Positions 36,156 to 46,429 of a stretch of DNA of 64,000 nucleotides are shown here, one piece after another. The first letter of the stretch is position 1, and each line of letters opens with the position of its first letter. Below the pieces are notes generated by a model that saw only the letters and a program-made list of their open reading frames with translations, did not search any database and was not told the origin of the DNA. Position numbers and translations under genes: made by a program. This stretch comes from Galeopsis tetrahit. Its lineage: Eukaryota > Streptophyta > Magnoliopsida > Lamiales > Lamiaceae. The stretch lies in NCBI GenBank assembly GCA_963675135.1, contig OY776125.1, forward strand, positions 62,385,441 to 62,449,440. Direction: 5' to 3'.

Positions 36156-36242
36156 GTATAAGTGGGAGAATTTAATAGGACATGTAGAACATGGACGTGC
36201 TGTAGTATACTTAAAAGCAGACTTTGAGTATAAGTGGGAGAT
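36151..36242 (+). repeat. Duplicated purine-tract region of T5
   Basis: TTTGAGTATAAGTGGGAGA occurs at 36151-36169 and 36223-36241, 72 bases apart; the second directly precedes the 3' LTR and should be the polypurine tract used. The first overlaps the pol stop codon. Confidence 0.75.
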
Positions 36243-37717
36243 TGTTAGGGTTATACTGGCAAGTATGCTTTTAGTGCTACTTATGTATACAAACTGATTC
36301 TTGCACTTATAAATGAGAATAATATGTTTATCACTGGTTGCTTTAAATATAATGAATGTTAATTAGACCTCAGTGGTTGTTGATTTCTTAATCTCTGTCA
36401 CTTAAATGGGATTGTCTGTAGTTAAGAAGTATTGCTTTGATTTATTATGGGTAAAGAATCAATTTGATTCAATACTTTGTATTTTGGGCAATATTATTAA
36501 TTACAGGACAGATTGCAAAAATTAATACAGAGAATCGTGTCTTGGAGTGTCAAGTTGATTATGTCCCCTTGGTGGGCTCAGAAGGTTTATCATATCAAAT
36601 CTGATCAGTGGAATTTATTTCCGGTATGATAATAATGTTGAGCTGTCCTTACGCCGAGGAATAAAAGATATTGATTAATTAAAGCATTCAGTAGCTTAAA
36701 TTAATTGATGGACATTGAATCTTAAACACGGGAAATAATAACCGGGAGTCATATTTCGTAATATGGGTTAGGATGGATAGTGTAATATTAATTCTATAGT
36801 GGAATGAATTAATGTTAATGGGCTGGAAAAATGTTGTGGCTCAATATTGATTTCTGGGCCCATTGGGAGGTCCAATCCTAATTCTCCTAAAGGCCCCTCA
36901 AGTAGCCCAATAAAAGTCTATTAATTAAGGTAATTAAAAGATAAGGATTAATTTTGTTGCAAGAAATTAGAGAGAGATATTTATGGAAAAAGATATATGG
37001 AAATAAAAGATTATTTCTATATTATTCCTAGATAAATTGACCGGTCAATTTTTCTTTCTTGTAAGAGAAGAAACATAGATTCTCTCTTATAAAAGGAGAA
37101 GAAAAAAATTGGTACTCTTGAGACTAAAAAAAAAAAAAAAAAGATCTGTAATTTTCGAAATTACAGTGTGTGCAACAAGAGAAAATTAATTCTTCCTTGA
37201 GAGTTAATAGTTCGTGAGATCTCCCACCGGGTCAACGGATTAGGACTTAGGGAATACTTGAGAAGGCAATTGGGTTGAAGTTGTTACTCTTCTCAACGAT
37301 ATCTCTCCGATTTAAAGGTAAACACGTAATCCCTTAGTTCCGCATATTTACGGATTTAATTATTTTACCGTACATTCATTACATAAATTAGTTGATTTAA
37401 TTTGTTTAAATTATGAAATTAGATTTATGATAATTCATATTTAAATTACGTCCCAAATAGATCCGGGTAATTTTAAAGGAGTCTCAAAGGATTCCCGAGA
37501 GTCTCAAAAGATCCTTAGGGCATCTCAAAAGATTCCCGGGAGTCTCAAAGGATTCCTAGCATGATGTTCCATAACCCACAAGTGCCAATAATGCCCCACA
37601 AAGGAGATGGGGAATGTGGTCCCATAATAATTTCCCACAAAGGAGTTGGGGACCACAAGAGTTGGGGACCACATTGTTGGGGGACTATTATTGGATATTG
37701 GGATTAATTTCCCAACA
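36243..37717 (+). repeat. T5 3' LTR
   Basis: 1475 bp. Compared with the 5' LTR it lacks about 266 bp between two AATTA words and has 15 extra bases in a repeated GTTGGGGACCACA near 37645-37675. TATAAAA is at 37088-37094. Confidence 0.95.
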
Positions 37718-37722
37718 AAAAT

Positions 37723-38204
37723 TACGAACCGAGCCGTCAGAGAAACCTCTAGAAATACTGTCAGCCTCCTTAATACCAGCCAAAATCTGCGCCATACAAC
37801 GTCTAACCGAAGGAGTAACCTCGTGAAAAACTACTCTGTTTCGCAGAAACCAGATGACCCAGATAGTAGTAACAAAACCAACACTCCACAGCTCCAACGA
37901 CTGCTGCCCCAGCTGAACCCTAGTAGCCTGAAGAAAGATATCCAAAAAGCTAACCCCAGAGTGAATAGTGACCCCAAAAAGCTGAGTCAGATGTTGTAGC
38001 ACCTCCAAAGAAAAAGGGCACTGAGCAAAGAGATGATCAAGGGACTCCGAGTCTCTACGACAAAGCATACATAACGAAGGACCCTGCACCCCATAAGATA
38101 ACAACTAGTCTGAAGTAGGAAGCTTACCCCAAACAATCGTAGAACGTCACATCGGAATAAACGGTGCCCAAATCCACGAACCCCAACCAAGCCGAAGCAT
38201 AGGC
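37723..38204 (-). pseudogene. LINE zinc-binding RT-associated domain
   Basis: The frame 38104-37723 reads CMLCRRDSESLDHLFAQC followed by WFLRNRVVFHE, the signature of the zf-RVT region between RT and RNase H in plant LINEs (Cys-X2-Cys, then His and Cys). Upstream, WAPFIPM and GKLPTSD are recognisable but separated by stops. The element is truncated near 38204-38223. Confidence 0.8.
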
Positions 38205-38237
38205 GATTTGATCAGATCATTTCAAATCCACTATAAA

Positions 38238-38642
38238 CTCTTGTGTTATTTACTTTCAAGTCATTTCATACAAGTAACACATTCATACACTGTACACAAA
38301 CTGATCTTTAAAAGAAAGCAATCACAAGTTGTGCAAAACAGTCTTTAGACAAGTTCCCTGAAAACAATGTGTGTGTTAAGAAGATTTTCAGAATTAAAAG
38401 AGTTTAAATATAAAGGACCAACCATAATTCCGCACATATAACTTAATTAGATAGTTATTCAACTAAGTACTTCATAGTACTTAGTGGTTTGATTATCTGA
38501 ACAAAGTTATACATACTCATAAAAGTTGTTTAGGACAACTCTATTGATAGCCTGATTTGATTAAATTGAAAAAGATTTGCATACACAAGTGCATTCCCCC
38601 AACCCCCTATACATTTGTGTCATACTCCTTTCAGGACCAACA
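38238..38642 (+). repeat. S4 3' LTR, second part
   Basis: Resumes after the duplicated CCACTATAAA and ends in GGACCAACA. Together with 27351-28682 it gives about 1.74 kb. Confidence 0.65.
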
Positions 38643-38925
38643 TTAGGTTTCTGCTCCACCTCTTCAGCAGGTTTGGCCACCAGCATATTCCTTCTCTCAG
38701 TCTTCTTGGATAACTTCATAAACATGATTTTCTGAGTTTGAAGAGGCTTGGCAAAGGTCTACATCTGTGAGTTATGGGAGAACCTTTCAATCAGGAGACT
38801 TGCCCTTGTGCAATATCTCAACTTTCCTTCCATTACCACCTTCAAGTGTGCCTTTACTTTGAATTTTGCCTTTTCTTTCATCATCTCTCCCATGATGAAG
38901 TCTCTCCAATTAAATTAGATGCCTT
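38643..38925 (-). pseudogene. Inverted fragment of an S4-type extra ORF
   Basis: The minus strand matches 23110-23395 of the S4 extra ORF (shared GEMMKE, LIERFSH and KLSKKTE). Here AAAGAAAAGGCA keeps the frame that is broken in S4. One TAG is present. It is a second, older copy in the opposite orientation directly at the S4 LTR edge. Confidence 0.75.
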
Positions 38926-38931
38926 TGTCAC

Positions 38932-39554
38932 TGTAATACCCGTAAATCTTTTTAAATAATAGCTAATTTATTTTAAATTATTTTATTTTATTAAATAAAT
39001 TTACAGCCTTAGAATACCCAAAATAAATCGTTCTTAAACAGAACCTTAGTTCTTCCTCCCAAACGTACCTAAGTTAGAACCTAATCACAATCAATTTCAA
39101 GCTCTAATTTCAGAAACTCCTTAATTTCAATGATCAATTAAAGGGAACACTTATTTCGTAGGATTCACCCTAATTCAACACTAACCTCCCTTACGATACA
39201 ATCTATTCTTCACAAAACAGAAAGTGGAAATCCCTCACTACCTCCATTGGAGAAGAAACATTGGTTCCTCTGCCTCACAGTATAATTTAAATTCGTATCC
39301 CTCTTCTCGTGCCTTCGAAGCTCTCGCACTGTTAATTGTTACAAGGTAATCTTCCCCTAATTCTTCTATATGACAGTTCTGTTTTTTTTTTTTTAAATAA
39401 AATGGGTCAACTCTTGTTTTTCCATCCGCTCTTGCATTTGTTGGGAAATATTCTGAAATCATGATAAAATGAGTGGGTGGAAGATCTATGGTTCCCTTCT
39501 CTCTACCGAATGTATATATATATATATATATATGTGTGTATGTGTGTGTGTGTA
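38932..39554. other. Unassigned stretch, possibly the start of an unrelated LTR
   Basis: Begins TGTAATACCCGTAAA, a form often seen at LTR starts, but no matching end or internal region is found. It contains a T run (39382-39393). No supported gene; the open frame at 39238-39612 passes through microsatellite sequence and is not credible. Confidence 0.4.
39511..39554. repeat. TA/TG microsatellite
   Basis: Alternating TA (about 10 units) followed by TG-rich repeats, ending exactly at the LTR fragment that begins at 39555. Confidence 0.9.
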
Positions 39555-39723
39555 TGTTGGGAATAAAATGAGAATTTTGATTAAGATACCAAAACCCCTT
39601 AAGATATGCCAATTAGTTAAGTCAAATTGATATGAACATGTTTCAGAAATGTTGGAACATGTAGATCAGGCTAGTTGAGAAGCTGGTATGTTAGGCAACT
39701 CTTAGTAAATCTGGATGCTAAGT
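39555..39723 (+). repeat. First 169 bp of an S4-type LTR
   Basis: TGTTGGGAATAAAATG onward aligns with 27351-27515. It is interrupted at 39724 by the S3 LTR. Confidence 0.8.
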
Positions 39724-41197
39724 TGTTGGGATATAAATTCAACCTAAGCCCTATCTGATGATAGAATAGTTTTGATGGCCAAACCACTTAGAGTTTATAA
39801 ATACATGTAATAGGATCAGCTGACATTTGTATAGATCAGCTTAGACTAATCATGTGTGATCAGCTGTATGAATCTCAACTGATCAGCACAGTCTTAACTT
39901 ACATGCGCAATCTCAAGATATGAAGAGTAGAAGGCATGAAGACTAGAAGATCCTTGAACATCATATAAGCAAGGTGCTTGTATACCTTCTTACCTGATAA
40001 AGTCCAAGACGAAGATGGCCAAAGGCAGCATAAATACTTTCAAGATCAGAAGAGTAATACTCATCTGATATCAGAAGACAGAAGACATCAGGCCAGACGA
40101 GTTAACCAGAAGACTAGAAGTGAAGATCAGAAGACTAGTAGCTCGTCAAGGACTTGGCTGATTCTAAAGTCATCTTGTAATTTAAACGAAGACCTACCAT
40201 ACTTAAAAGATTGACTCGATCCCAGATTTGAAGCAATCAATATCGAAGCGGCTGGAATCAAGGAATCAATCAAGCACAAAAGGAAAGATTGTCAAACGGC
40301 TAGTCAACTCCAACGGCTAGTTGCAGCAATCCTCCCTATAAATATAAGAGGATAAGGAAGAACAAAGTACGGAAATACTACACAAGAATTCGAAAAGCTA
40401 AATTAAGCAAGCAAGCCACAAAGCTACACACTGTCAAGAATTCTAAAGAGCCCAGAAAAGTACCAGATAACCTTTTAGCTCTTAAGTTATTTCCCCATCC
40501 AACCCAAAAGAACCTGAATCCAATACATATTATATATCATTTGATTTAGGCATAGTGGTTAAGCAATTTATAAGCTTGAACTATTAGTTGGATCCTTTCA
40601 AAAACCCCAAAACCCCCACCATAAGGTTAAGTTTTTGAACCCCTGTAATATTGCAAGTGCTCACATATCACTTGTGGAGACCGTAGCAGTCTGGAACTGC
40701 TCAGATCTCAAAGTCCTAACCTTGGGACTATAAAGGACAAGCCCTTGTAATTTTCGGGAAATTAAAGGTATTAAACATCACGTTGGAACGTGAGAGTGGA
40801 CGTAGGAACGTATATCTGAACCACTATAAAATCCGGTGTTATTTATTTACTGCACTTTACATTTCAGTTTACTTATATTTTTATATAGTGCATACTGTGA
40901 TTTGAAACATCTTTATAAATAAGGCCATATCTTTCAAACCAGCATCAGCTGAGCATTTCACAAAATAAGTAATTGGCTATTTCAAAAGATTACTAGAAAG
41001 AGTCTAAATAAAAGGCCTACTCACTTCCGCATATTACTCTACCAGATAACTATTGTATTCTGGACCAGCAGACTTGTAGTCCAGAAGACATAGTAATCAG
41101 AAGAGGTTTCCAACTCTTTGATTGAAAAAGTTTTAAAGTCTATTCACCCCTCCCCTCTAGACTTTAATCCCATTCAGTACTCGTTCAGAGACCAACA
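39724..41197 (+). repeat. S3 5' LTR
   Basis: 1474 bp, TGTTGGGATATAAATTC to GACCAACA, aligned throughout with the S1 and S2 LTRs in reverse. TATAAATA is at 40337-40344. The frame 39978-40214 within it is not considered a gene. Confidence 0.93.
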
Positions 41198-41199
41198 AG

Positions 41200-41211
41200 T
41201 GGTATCAGAGT
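41200..41211 (+). other. S3 primer binding site with one mismatch
   Basis: TGGTATCAGAGT: the last base differs from the usual C of the initiator tRNA-Met complement. Confidence 0.85.
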
Positions 41212-41319
41212 GCTAACGGACTACTGTCTCTAGAATATCAGAAGACTTGAGAGAGTCTCTCTTAGTCCTCTTGAACAGATCCATCTTTAGAAAAACTTGT
41301 TTTTGAAAACTCATACAGT

Positions 41320-41570
41320 ATGAGTGCTAACATGCATAAACTGCCTAAGTTTGCAGTAGAAGACTATGATTATTGGAAGATAAGGATGACGAAGAATCTC
41401 ACCTCAGTTCACTACAAGATGTGGTCAGTGATCACAGAAGGCCCAATCACAATCATGACGGTCAACACAGCAAATGGTGATCCAGAGATTCCAGTTGGAG
41501 AACTTGCTCCCAAGCCCATGAAAGATCTCACTCCAGAAGAGATGAAGCAAGCAAACATTGACAGCATTGC
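41320..41570 (+). pseudogene. S3 gag, first 84 codons
   Basis: MSANMHKLPKF onward is the same Gag N-terminus as in S1 and S2, with DYDYWKIRM and PMKDLTPEEMKQ. It is open up to DSIA, then the gypsy LTR starts. S2 lacks the W-to-stop change seen here as intact Trp, so S3 was less damaged at insertion. Confidence 0.88.
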
Positions 41571-42007
41571 TGATGCAGCGTGCGTGATCAAAAGAAAGAA
41601 CAACAAGAATCGTTGATTCAGAGAATACCCGAATCTTGATAAAACGAAGAATAATTCTTCAATAATAATTTCAATCTGCAAAAACTGCTCAACAATGTTT
41701 GGAAAACGAGAATAAAACCAAACCCTAGTGTACGAAATTTGGAAATTACAAAAAAGCCCCAAAACAATTAAAAATTGCAAAAATAACACCCAAAAAGCAA
41801 TAAAACGCGTTTTTCACCACTCAAACGATGGAATTTGGCCAAAATGCATCGTACATGTCAGCAAAGCCGTGAGTTTGACTCGTAGCATCGATTCCACCCG
41901 AAAAAGTGTGCTCACACGCCCAAATCGGGTTCCAGCTCCCAAAACATCAAAAATTCTTCGGATGTTCTCGTTTCTTCAAAAATTGCAACGCCACTCGTGC
42001 TACATCA
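41571..42007 (-). repeat. Gypsy array LTR 1
   Basis: 437 bp. On the minus strand it begins TGATGTAGCACGAG and ends GCTGCATCA. Its left flank is ATTGC (41566-41570) of S3 gag, the expected duplication if the array inserted as one piece. Confidence 0.85.
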
Positions 42008-42520
42008 TTCCCTCCTGGGTAGAAGAGATTCGCCCTCGAATCTGAATCGACCTCATCACTGGACGACGAATCCTCAACAAAGGGAATCAAGTGCTTCACA
42101 TTAAAGACATCTGACGTACGAACATGACCTGGTAATTGCAGCCTATACGCATTCGAGTTGATTTTCTCCACGATCTCAACCAGTCCAATCTTCTTAGCAG
42201 CCAATTTAGAATACTCACGAGCAGGAAAACGGTCCTTTGTTAAAATAGCCCACACAAAATCACCCACTTCAAAATCAACCCGACGACGACGCAGATCTGC
42301 ATGTGCCTTATACTTAGAAGTAGTCTCAATAATCCGAGCATGAGTGTCACGATGAACCTGCTGAATCTGTGACACCAAATCTGTGGCGCTAACATGGGAA
42401 GGGACCTTACTAGGCAAAGGCAGCAAGTCAAGCGGACCACGGGGCACAACACCATAAATAATCTAAAAAGGGCTAAAACCGGTAGTACGGTTGACAGCAT
42501 GATTGTGAGAAAATTCAGCC
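42008..42520 (-). pseudogene. U1 integrase C-terminal region
   Basis: Encodes PRGPLDLLPLPSK through DFEVGDFVWAIL, KKIGLVEIVEKIN (GPY/F position), FNVKHLIPF and PGGND; the frame continues into the LTR and ends HPKNF. The catalytic core is missing because of a deletion ending at about 42520. Stop codons also occur (about 42464). Confidence 0.8.
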
Positions 42521-44148
42521 TAACCCTCGTTGTGCAATTCCTGGATGATTTTAGGACGAAGGCTGCAATCAGGAATACACAACTGGAGGCCCCGAAATAG
42601 AAACCCATCCTCCAAAATGAAAGGAGAACCACCACCCTACTGGATCTGAAGAAGAACCTTGGAGAAGAAAGGTTCCTCCACATACAAATCAATAAGAGAC
42701 TCAAACCCCGGAACATGTACCCGAAAAGTCGAGATCAGATTATGGGGACGACTCAGAGCATCTGCCACCCTGTTAGAGACCCTTGCTTTGTGTTTAATAA
42801 CGAATGTGAACTGTTGGAGGAAAGAAATCCAGGATGCATGGCAATGAGATATCTTATCTTGGCTCCCCAAATGTTTCAAGGCATCGTGATCAGTAAAGAG
42901 AACAAACTCCCGCTAGAAGAGATAATGCCTCCAATGCCGATCAGCCTGGACTATGGCATAAAACTCCACATCATATGTGCTGAAACGGAGTTTGGAACCC
43001 GCCAACTTCTCACTGAAAAAGGCCACTGGACGGCCTGCTTGGCTCAAAACCGCCCCAATTCCTAATTTCGAAGCATCACTATGTAACTCAAAAGGCTGGG
43101 AGAAATCAGGAAGAACAAGGATAGGTGTTGTCGTCAGTCTATGCTTGATCTCATCAAAGGCAGTTGACGGATCCTCTGTCCACACAAACTTGGTCCCCTT
43201 CGAGCAATCTGTTATTGGTGTCATAATACTACTGAAATGTGGAATGAACCGTCGATAGAAAGAGGCTAGCCCATGAAAGCTCCTGACCGCCGTAATAGAT
43301 GTAGGGGCCGGCCAGTGACGAATGGCCCCAATTTTACCCGGATCCGCTGAAAGGCCCTAATCAGACACAACATACCCCAAGAACTGTACCGAAGTAGTCA
43401 TAAAGGCGCACTTGCCGGAGGCTGCATAAAACTAATCCCGACGTAAAACCAACAAGACCTCCCATAGATGTTGTAGGTGAGAGTCGGGGCTATCACTGTA
43501 AATCAGAATGTTATTGAAATAAACGATGACGAATTTGCCAATGAAAGGACGTAGGGCCTGATTCATGACACACATTAAGGTACTCGGGGCATTAGACAAC
43601 CCAAATGGCATTACCAGCCACTCAAACAACCCCTCCCGTGTTTTAAATGCTGTCTTCCACTCATCTCCAATACGAATCTAGTGATATCTACTCTTCCAAT
43701 CCAGTTTACTAAAGATAGAGGCCCGACCCAACTGTTCCAATAAATCATCCAACCAAGGAATAGAAAAACGATACCTCACTGTTATCTTATTAATGGCACG
43801 ACTGTACGCACACATGCGCCAAGTACCGTCCTTCTTAGGGGTCAATAGGGCAAGCACTGCACATGGACTGAGGCTTTCACGAACGTGGCCCTTTGCAAGC
43901 AACTCCTCCACCTGGTGACGGAGTTCCTCATGCTCCTTCGGACTCATACGATAATGTGGGCGATTTGGCAAGGCTGCACCCGGCACAAGATCAATTTGAT
44001 GTTGAATAGCCCGAAAAGGAGGCAATGTATCTAGGAGTGACTCGGGAAAAATATTAGCAAACTCAGACAATAAATGTTGCACAGCAAGGGGAGGTGTCCC
44101 AAACTGCGAACCCGTGGGCTGAGCAATAAGAGCAAAAACAATATCAGA
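42521..44148 (-). pseudogene. U1 RT and RNase H
   Basis: Chromovirus RT and RNase H spread over frames at 43678-44082, 43432-43629, 42913-43224 and 42637-42879. The catalytic box is YFNN (43510-43521) instead of YFDD, so both Asp are lost. Several stops and indels are present. Confidence 0.85.
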
Positions 44149-44706
44149 CTACTCCATAGCAGACTGAAAGGGCACACGAGATAAGAGCATAACAGGTTTG
44201 GAGGCATCCGTCCGAGGAATGCTTCGAGGCTTGCAGGGTAACAACACAATCTTACGACCCCCGAAAAGAAATGAGTATGTATTTGCACGACCATCGTGTA
44301 TGACCTCACGATCAAATTGCCACGGTCGGCCCAATAACAAATGACAAGCATCCATAGGCACCACATCACAATATATCTCATCACCGTAAGACGACCCAAT
44401 AGAAACTGAAATCAAAACTCGACGAGAAACAGTAACATCCGTACCTTTACTAAGCCACGACAGTTTATACGGCTTCGGGTGAACTTCCGTTTCAAGACCC
44501 AACTTGTTAACTGCCACTTCCGATAACACGTTCTCCCAACAACCCGAGTCAATAATGAAAGAACAGACCTTGCCTCCAATTGTGCAAGTCGACTGAAAGA
44601 TATTGATACGTAACCAATTGTCATCGTTGGCACGTGGGCTAAAAAATGTGCGCCTGAGCATCAACAAAGGTCCAACATCACCCTCTACAAATTCCTGCTC
44701 AACCAC
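44149..44706 (-). pseudogene. U1 protease region
   Basis: A 185-codon open piece with FIIDSGCWENV (Asp-Ser-Gly of the aspartic protease) and LLLGRPWQFD, the usual gypsy protease signatures. It is preceded by a TAA shared with the same place in U2 and U3. Confidence 0.85.
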
Positions 44707-45044
44707 TTAATCCATATCCTCATCATAAACAGGGGGGTGTCATCAACAAGGTCATCATTAACAAAAAGGCCACGCTTGTCAGCGCGAGGACGACGACAAT
44801 CCGCTTGCCGGTGACCAAATTCGCCACAATTAAAACACTTTATGCCACTGGAAGAAGCCCGATATGGTGGTGGTTGAGAAGCAGAACCACGAGGAGCAGT
44901 AGGGCTAGGGGAAGGGTTCACCGTATTACGAAACCCACTTCGAGATATTCAACTGTTTTTCAGCCTAAAGTGCTCGCTGATGCGCCCCCGAAACAGTAAG
45001 AGGATCAAAAATATTAAGAATATCCTGCAACTGAATTCGCACTC
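44707..45044 (-). pseudogene. U1 gag C-terminus
   Basis: Holds the CCHC knuckle CFNCGEFGHRQADC and a basic tail. A small deletion near 44945 disrupts the region before it. A frameshift in a C run (ACCCCCC, near 44740) is shared with U2 and U3. Confidence 0.8.
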
Positions 45045-45480
45045 TGATGCAGCGTGCGTGATCAAAAGAAAGAACAATAAGAATCATTGATTCACAGAAT
45101 ACCCGAATCTTGATAAAACGAAGAATAATTCTTCAATAATAATTTCAATCTGCAAAAACTGCTCAACAAAATTTGGAAAATGAGAATAAAACCAAACCCT
45201 AGTGTACGGAATTTGGAAATTACAAAAAAGCCCCAAAACAATTAAAATTGCAAAAATAACACCCAAAAAGCAATAAAACATGTTTTTCACCACTCAAACG
45301 ATGGAATTTGGCCAAAAAGCGTCGCACATGTCAGCGAAGCCATGAGTTAGACTCGTAGCATCGATTCCCCCCGAAAAAGTGTGCTCACACGCCCAAATCG
45401 GGTTCCAGCTCCCAGAACTTCAAAAATTCTTCGGATGTTCTCGTTTCTTCAAAAATTGCAACGCCACTCGTGCTACATCA
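45045..45480 (-). repeat. Gypsy array LTR 2
   Basis: 436 bp, same ends as LTR 1 (TGATGTAGC to GCTGCATCA on the minus strand). Confidence 0.88.
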
Positions 45481-46424
45481 TTCCCTCCCGGGTAGAAGAG
45501 ATTCGCCCTCGAATCTGAATCGGCCTCATCACTGGACGATGAATCCTCAACAAAGGGAATCAAGTGCTTCACATTAAAGACATCTGACGTACGAACATGA
45601 CCTGGTAATTGCAGCCTATATACATTCGAGTTGATTTTCTCCACGATCTCAACCGGTCCAATCTTCTTAGCAGCCAATTTAGAATACTCACGAGCAGGAA
45701 AATGGTCATTTGTTTAAATAGCCAACACAAAATCACCCACTTCAAAATCAATCCGACGACGACGCAGATCTGCATGTGCCTTATACTTAGAAGTAGCCTC
45801 AACAATCCGAGCATGAGTGTCACGATGAACCTGCTGAATCTGTGTCACCAAATCCATGACGCTAGCATGGGAAGGGACCTTACTAGGCAAAGGCAGCAAG
45901 TCAAGCGGACCACGGGGCACAACACCATAAATAATCTAAAAAGGGCTAAAACCGGTAGTACGGTTGACAACATGATTTTGAGCAAATTCAGCATAACCCT
46001 CGTTGTGCAATTCCTGGATGATTTTAGGACGAAGGCTGCAATCAGGAATACACAACTGGAGGCCCCGAAATAGAAACCCATCCTCCAAAATGAAAGGAGA
46101 ACCACCACCCTACTGGATCTGAAGAAGAACCTTGGAGAAGAAAGGTTCCTCCACATACAAATCAATAAGAGACTCAAACCCCGGAACAATTACCCGAAAA
46201 GTCGAGATCAGATTATGGGGATGACTCAGAGCATCTGCCACCCTGTTAGAGACCCTTGCTTTGTGTTTAATAACGAATGTGAACTGCTGGAGGAAAGAAA
46301 TCCAGGATGCATGGCGATGAGATATCTTATTTTGGCTCCCCAAATGTTTCAAGGCATCGTGATCAGTAAAGAGAACAATCTCCCGCTAGAAGAGATAATG
46401 CCTCCAATGCCGAAAAACCTAGAC
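45481..46424 (-). pseudogene. U2 RNase H end and integrase C-terminus
   Basis: RNase H codons (KHLGSQNKISHRHASW, FVIKHKA, ADAL) at 46352-46110, then an integrase deletion joint near 45992 like that of U1, then the C-terminal integrase (45920-45420). It is separated from the RT half of U2 by S2. Confidence 0.8.
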
Positions 46425-46429
46425 TATGG

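Larger units (their letters stand above)
29387..37717 (+). mobile_element. T5: full-length Ty1/copia element
   Basis: 8331 bp, flanked by AAAAT (29382-29386 and 37718-37722), LTRs starting TGTTAGGG and ending CCCAACA, primer site, one gag-pol frame and the purine tract AGTGGGAGA before the 3' LTR. It lies in the LINE: removing it with one AAAAT rejoins the LINE frame (RNF followed by MISRALGV). There is no extra ORF, so it is not a Sirevirus; the exact copia lineage is left open. Apart from one long indel the LTRs differ little. Confidence 0.95.
28683..38223 (-). mobile_element. 5'-truncated LINE (L1 type), interrupted by T5
   Basis: Without T5 about 1.2 kb remains: zinc-binding RT-associated domain (38200 to 37723), RNase H (29386 to 28830) and a 3' untranslated region with GGGTTTTCCCAGGCAAGG, a phrase common at plant LINE 3' ends. 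It is flanked by an imperfect 13-14 bp duplication (AAACCACTATAAA, 28670-28682; AAATCCACTATAAA, 38224-38237), as expected of target-primed insertion. Endonuclease and RT core are missing, as in typical 5' truncation. No poly-A tail is visible. Confidence 0.8.
21925..38642 (+). mobile_element. S4: 3' part of a second Sirevirus-type element, with nested insertions
   Basis: What remains is a leader region, a long broken extra ORF, a Sirevirus-like polypurine tract (27334-27346) and a 3' LTR of about 1.74 kb, split by the LINE at 28683-38223. Gag and pol are missing: the left edge is the G2 LTR. The polypurine context CATCAAAAAGGGGGAAA is the same as in S2, which supports the Sirevirus assignment. 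Confidence 0.75.
39724..41570 (+). mobile_element. S3: 5' end of a Sirevirus-type element
   Basis: LTR, primer site and the start of gag in plus orientation, same family as S1 and S2. It is interrupted at 41571, inside gag, by the gypsy array; the rest must lie beyond the window or be lost. Confidence 0.88.

Noticed and set aside
39238..39612. Open frame of 124 codons on the minus strand
   Set aside because: It runs through the TA/TG microsatellite and the start of an LTR fragment, with repetitive His-Thr-Tyr-Ile residues and no homology that I can see.
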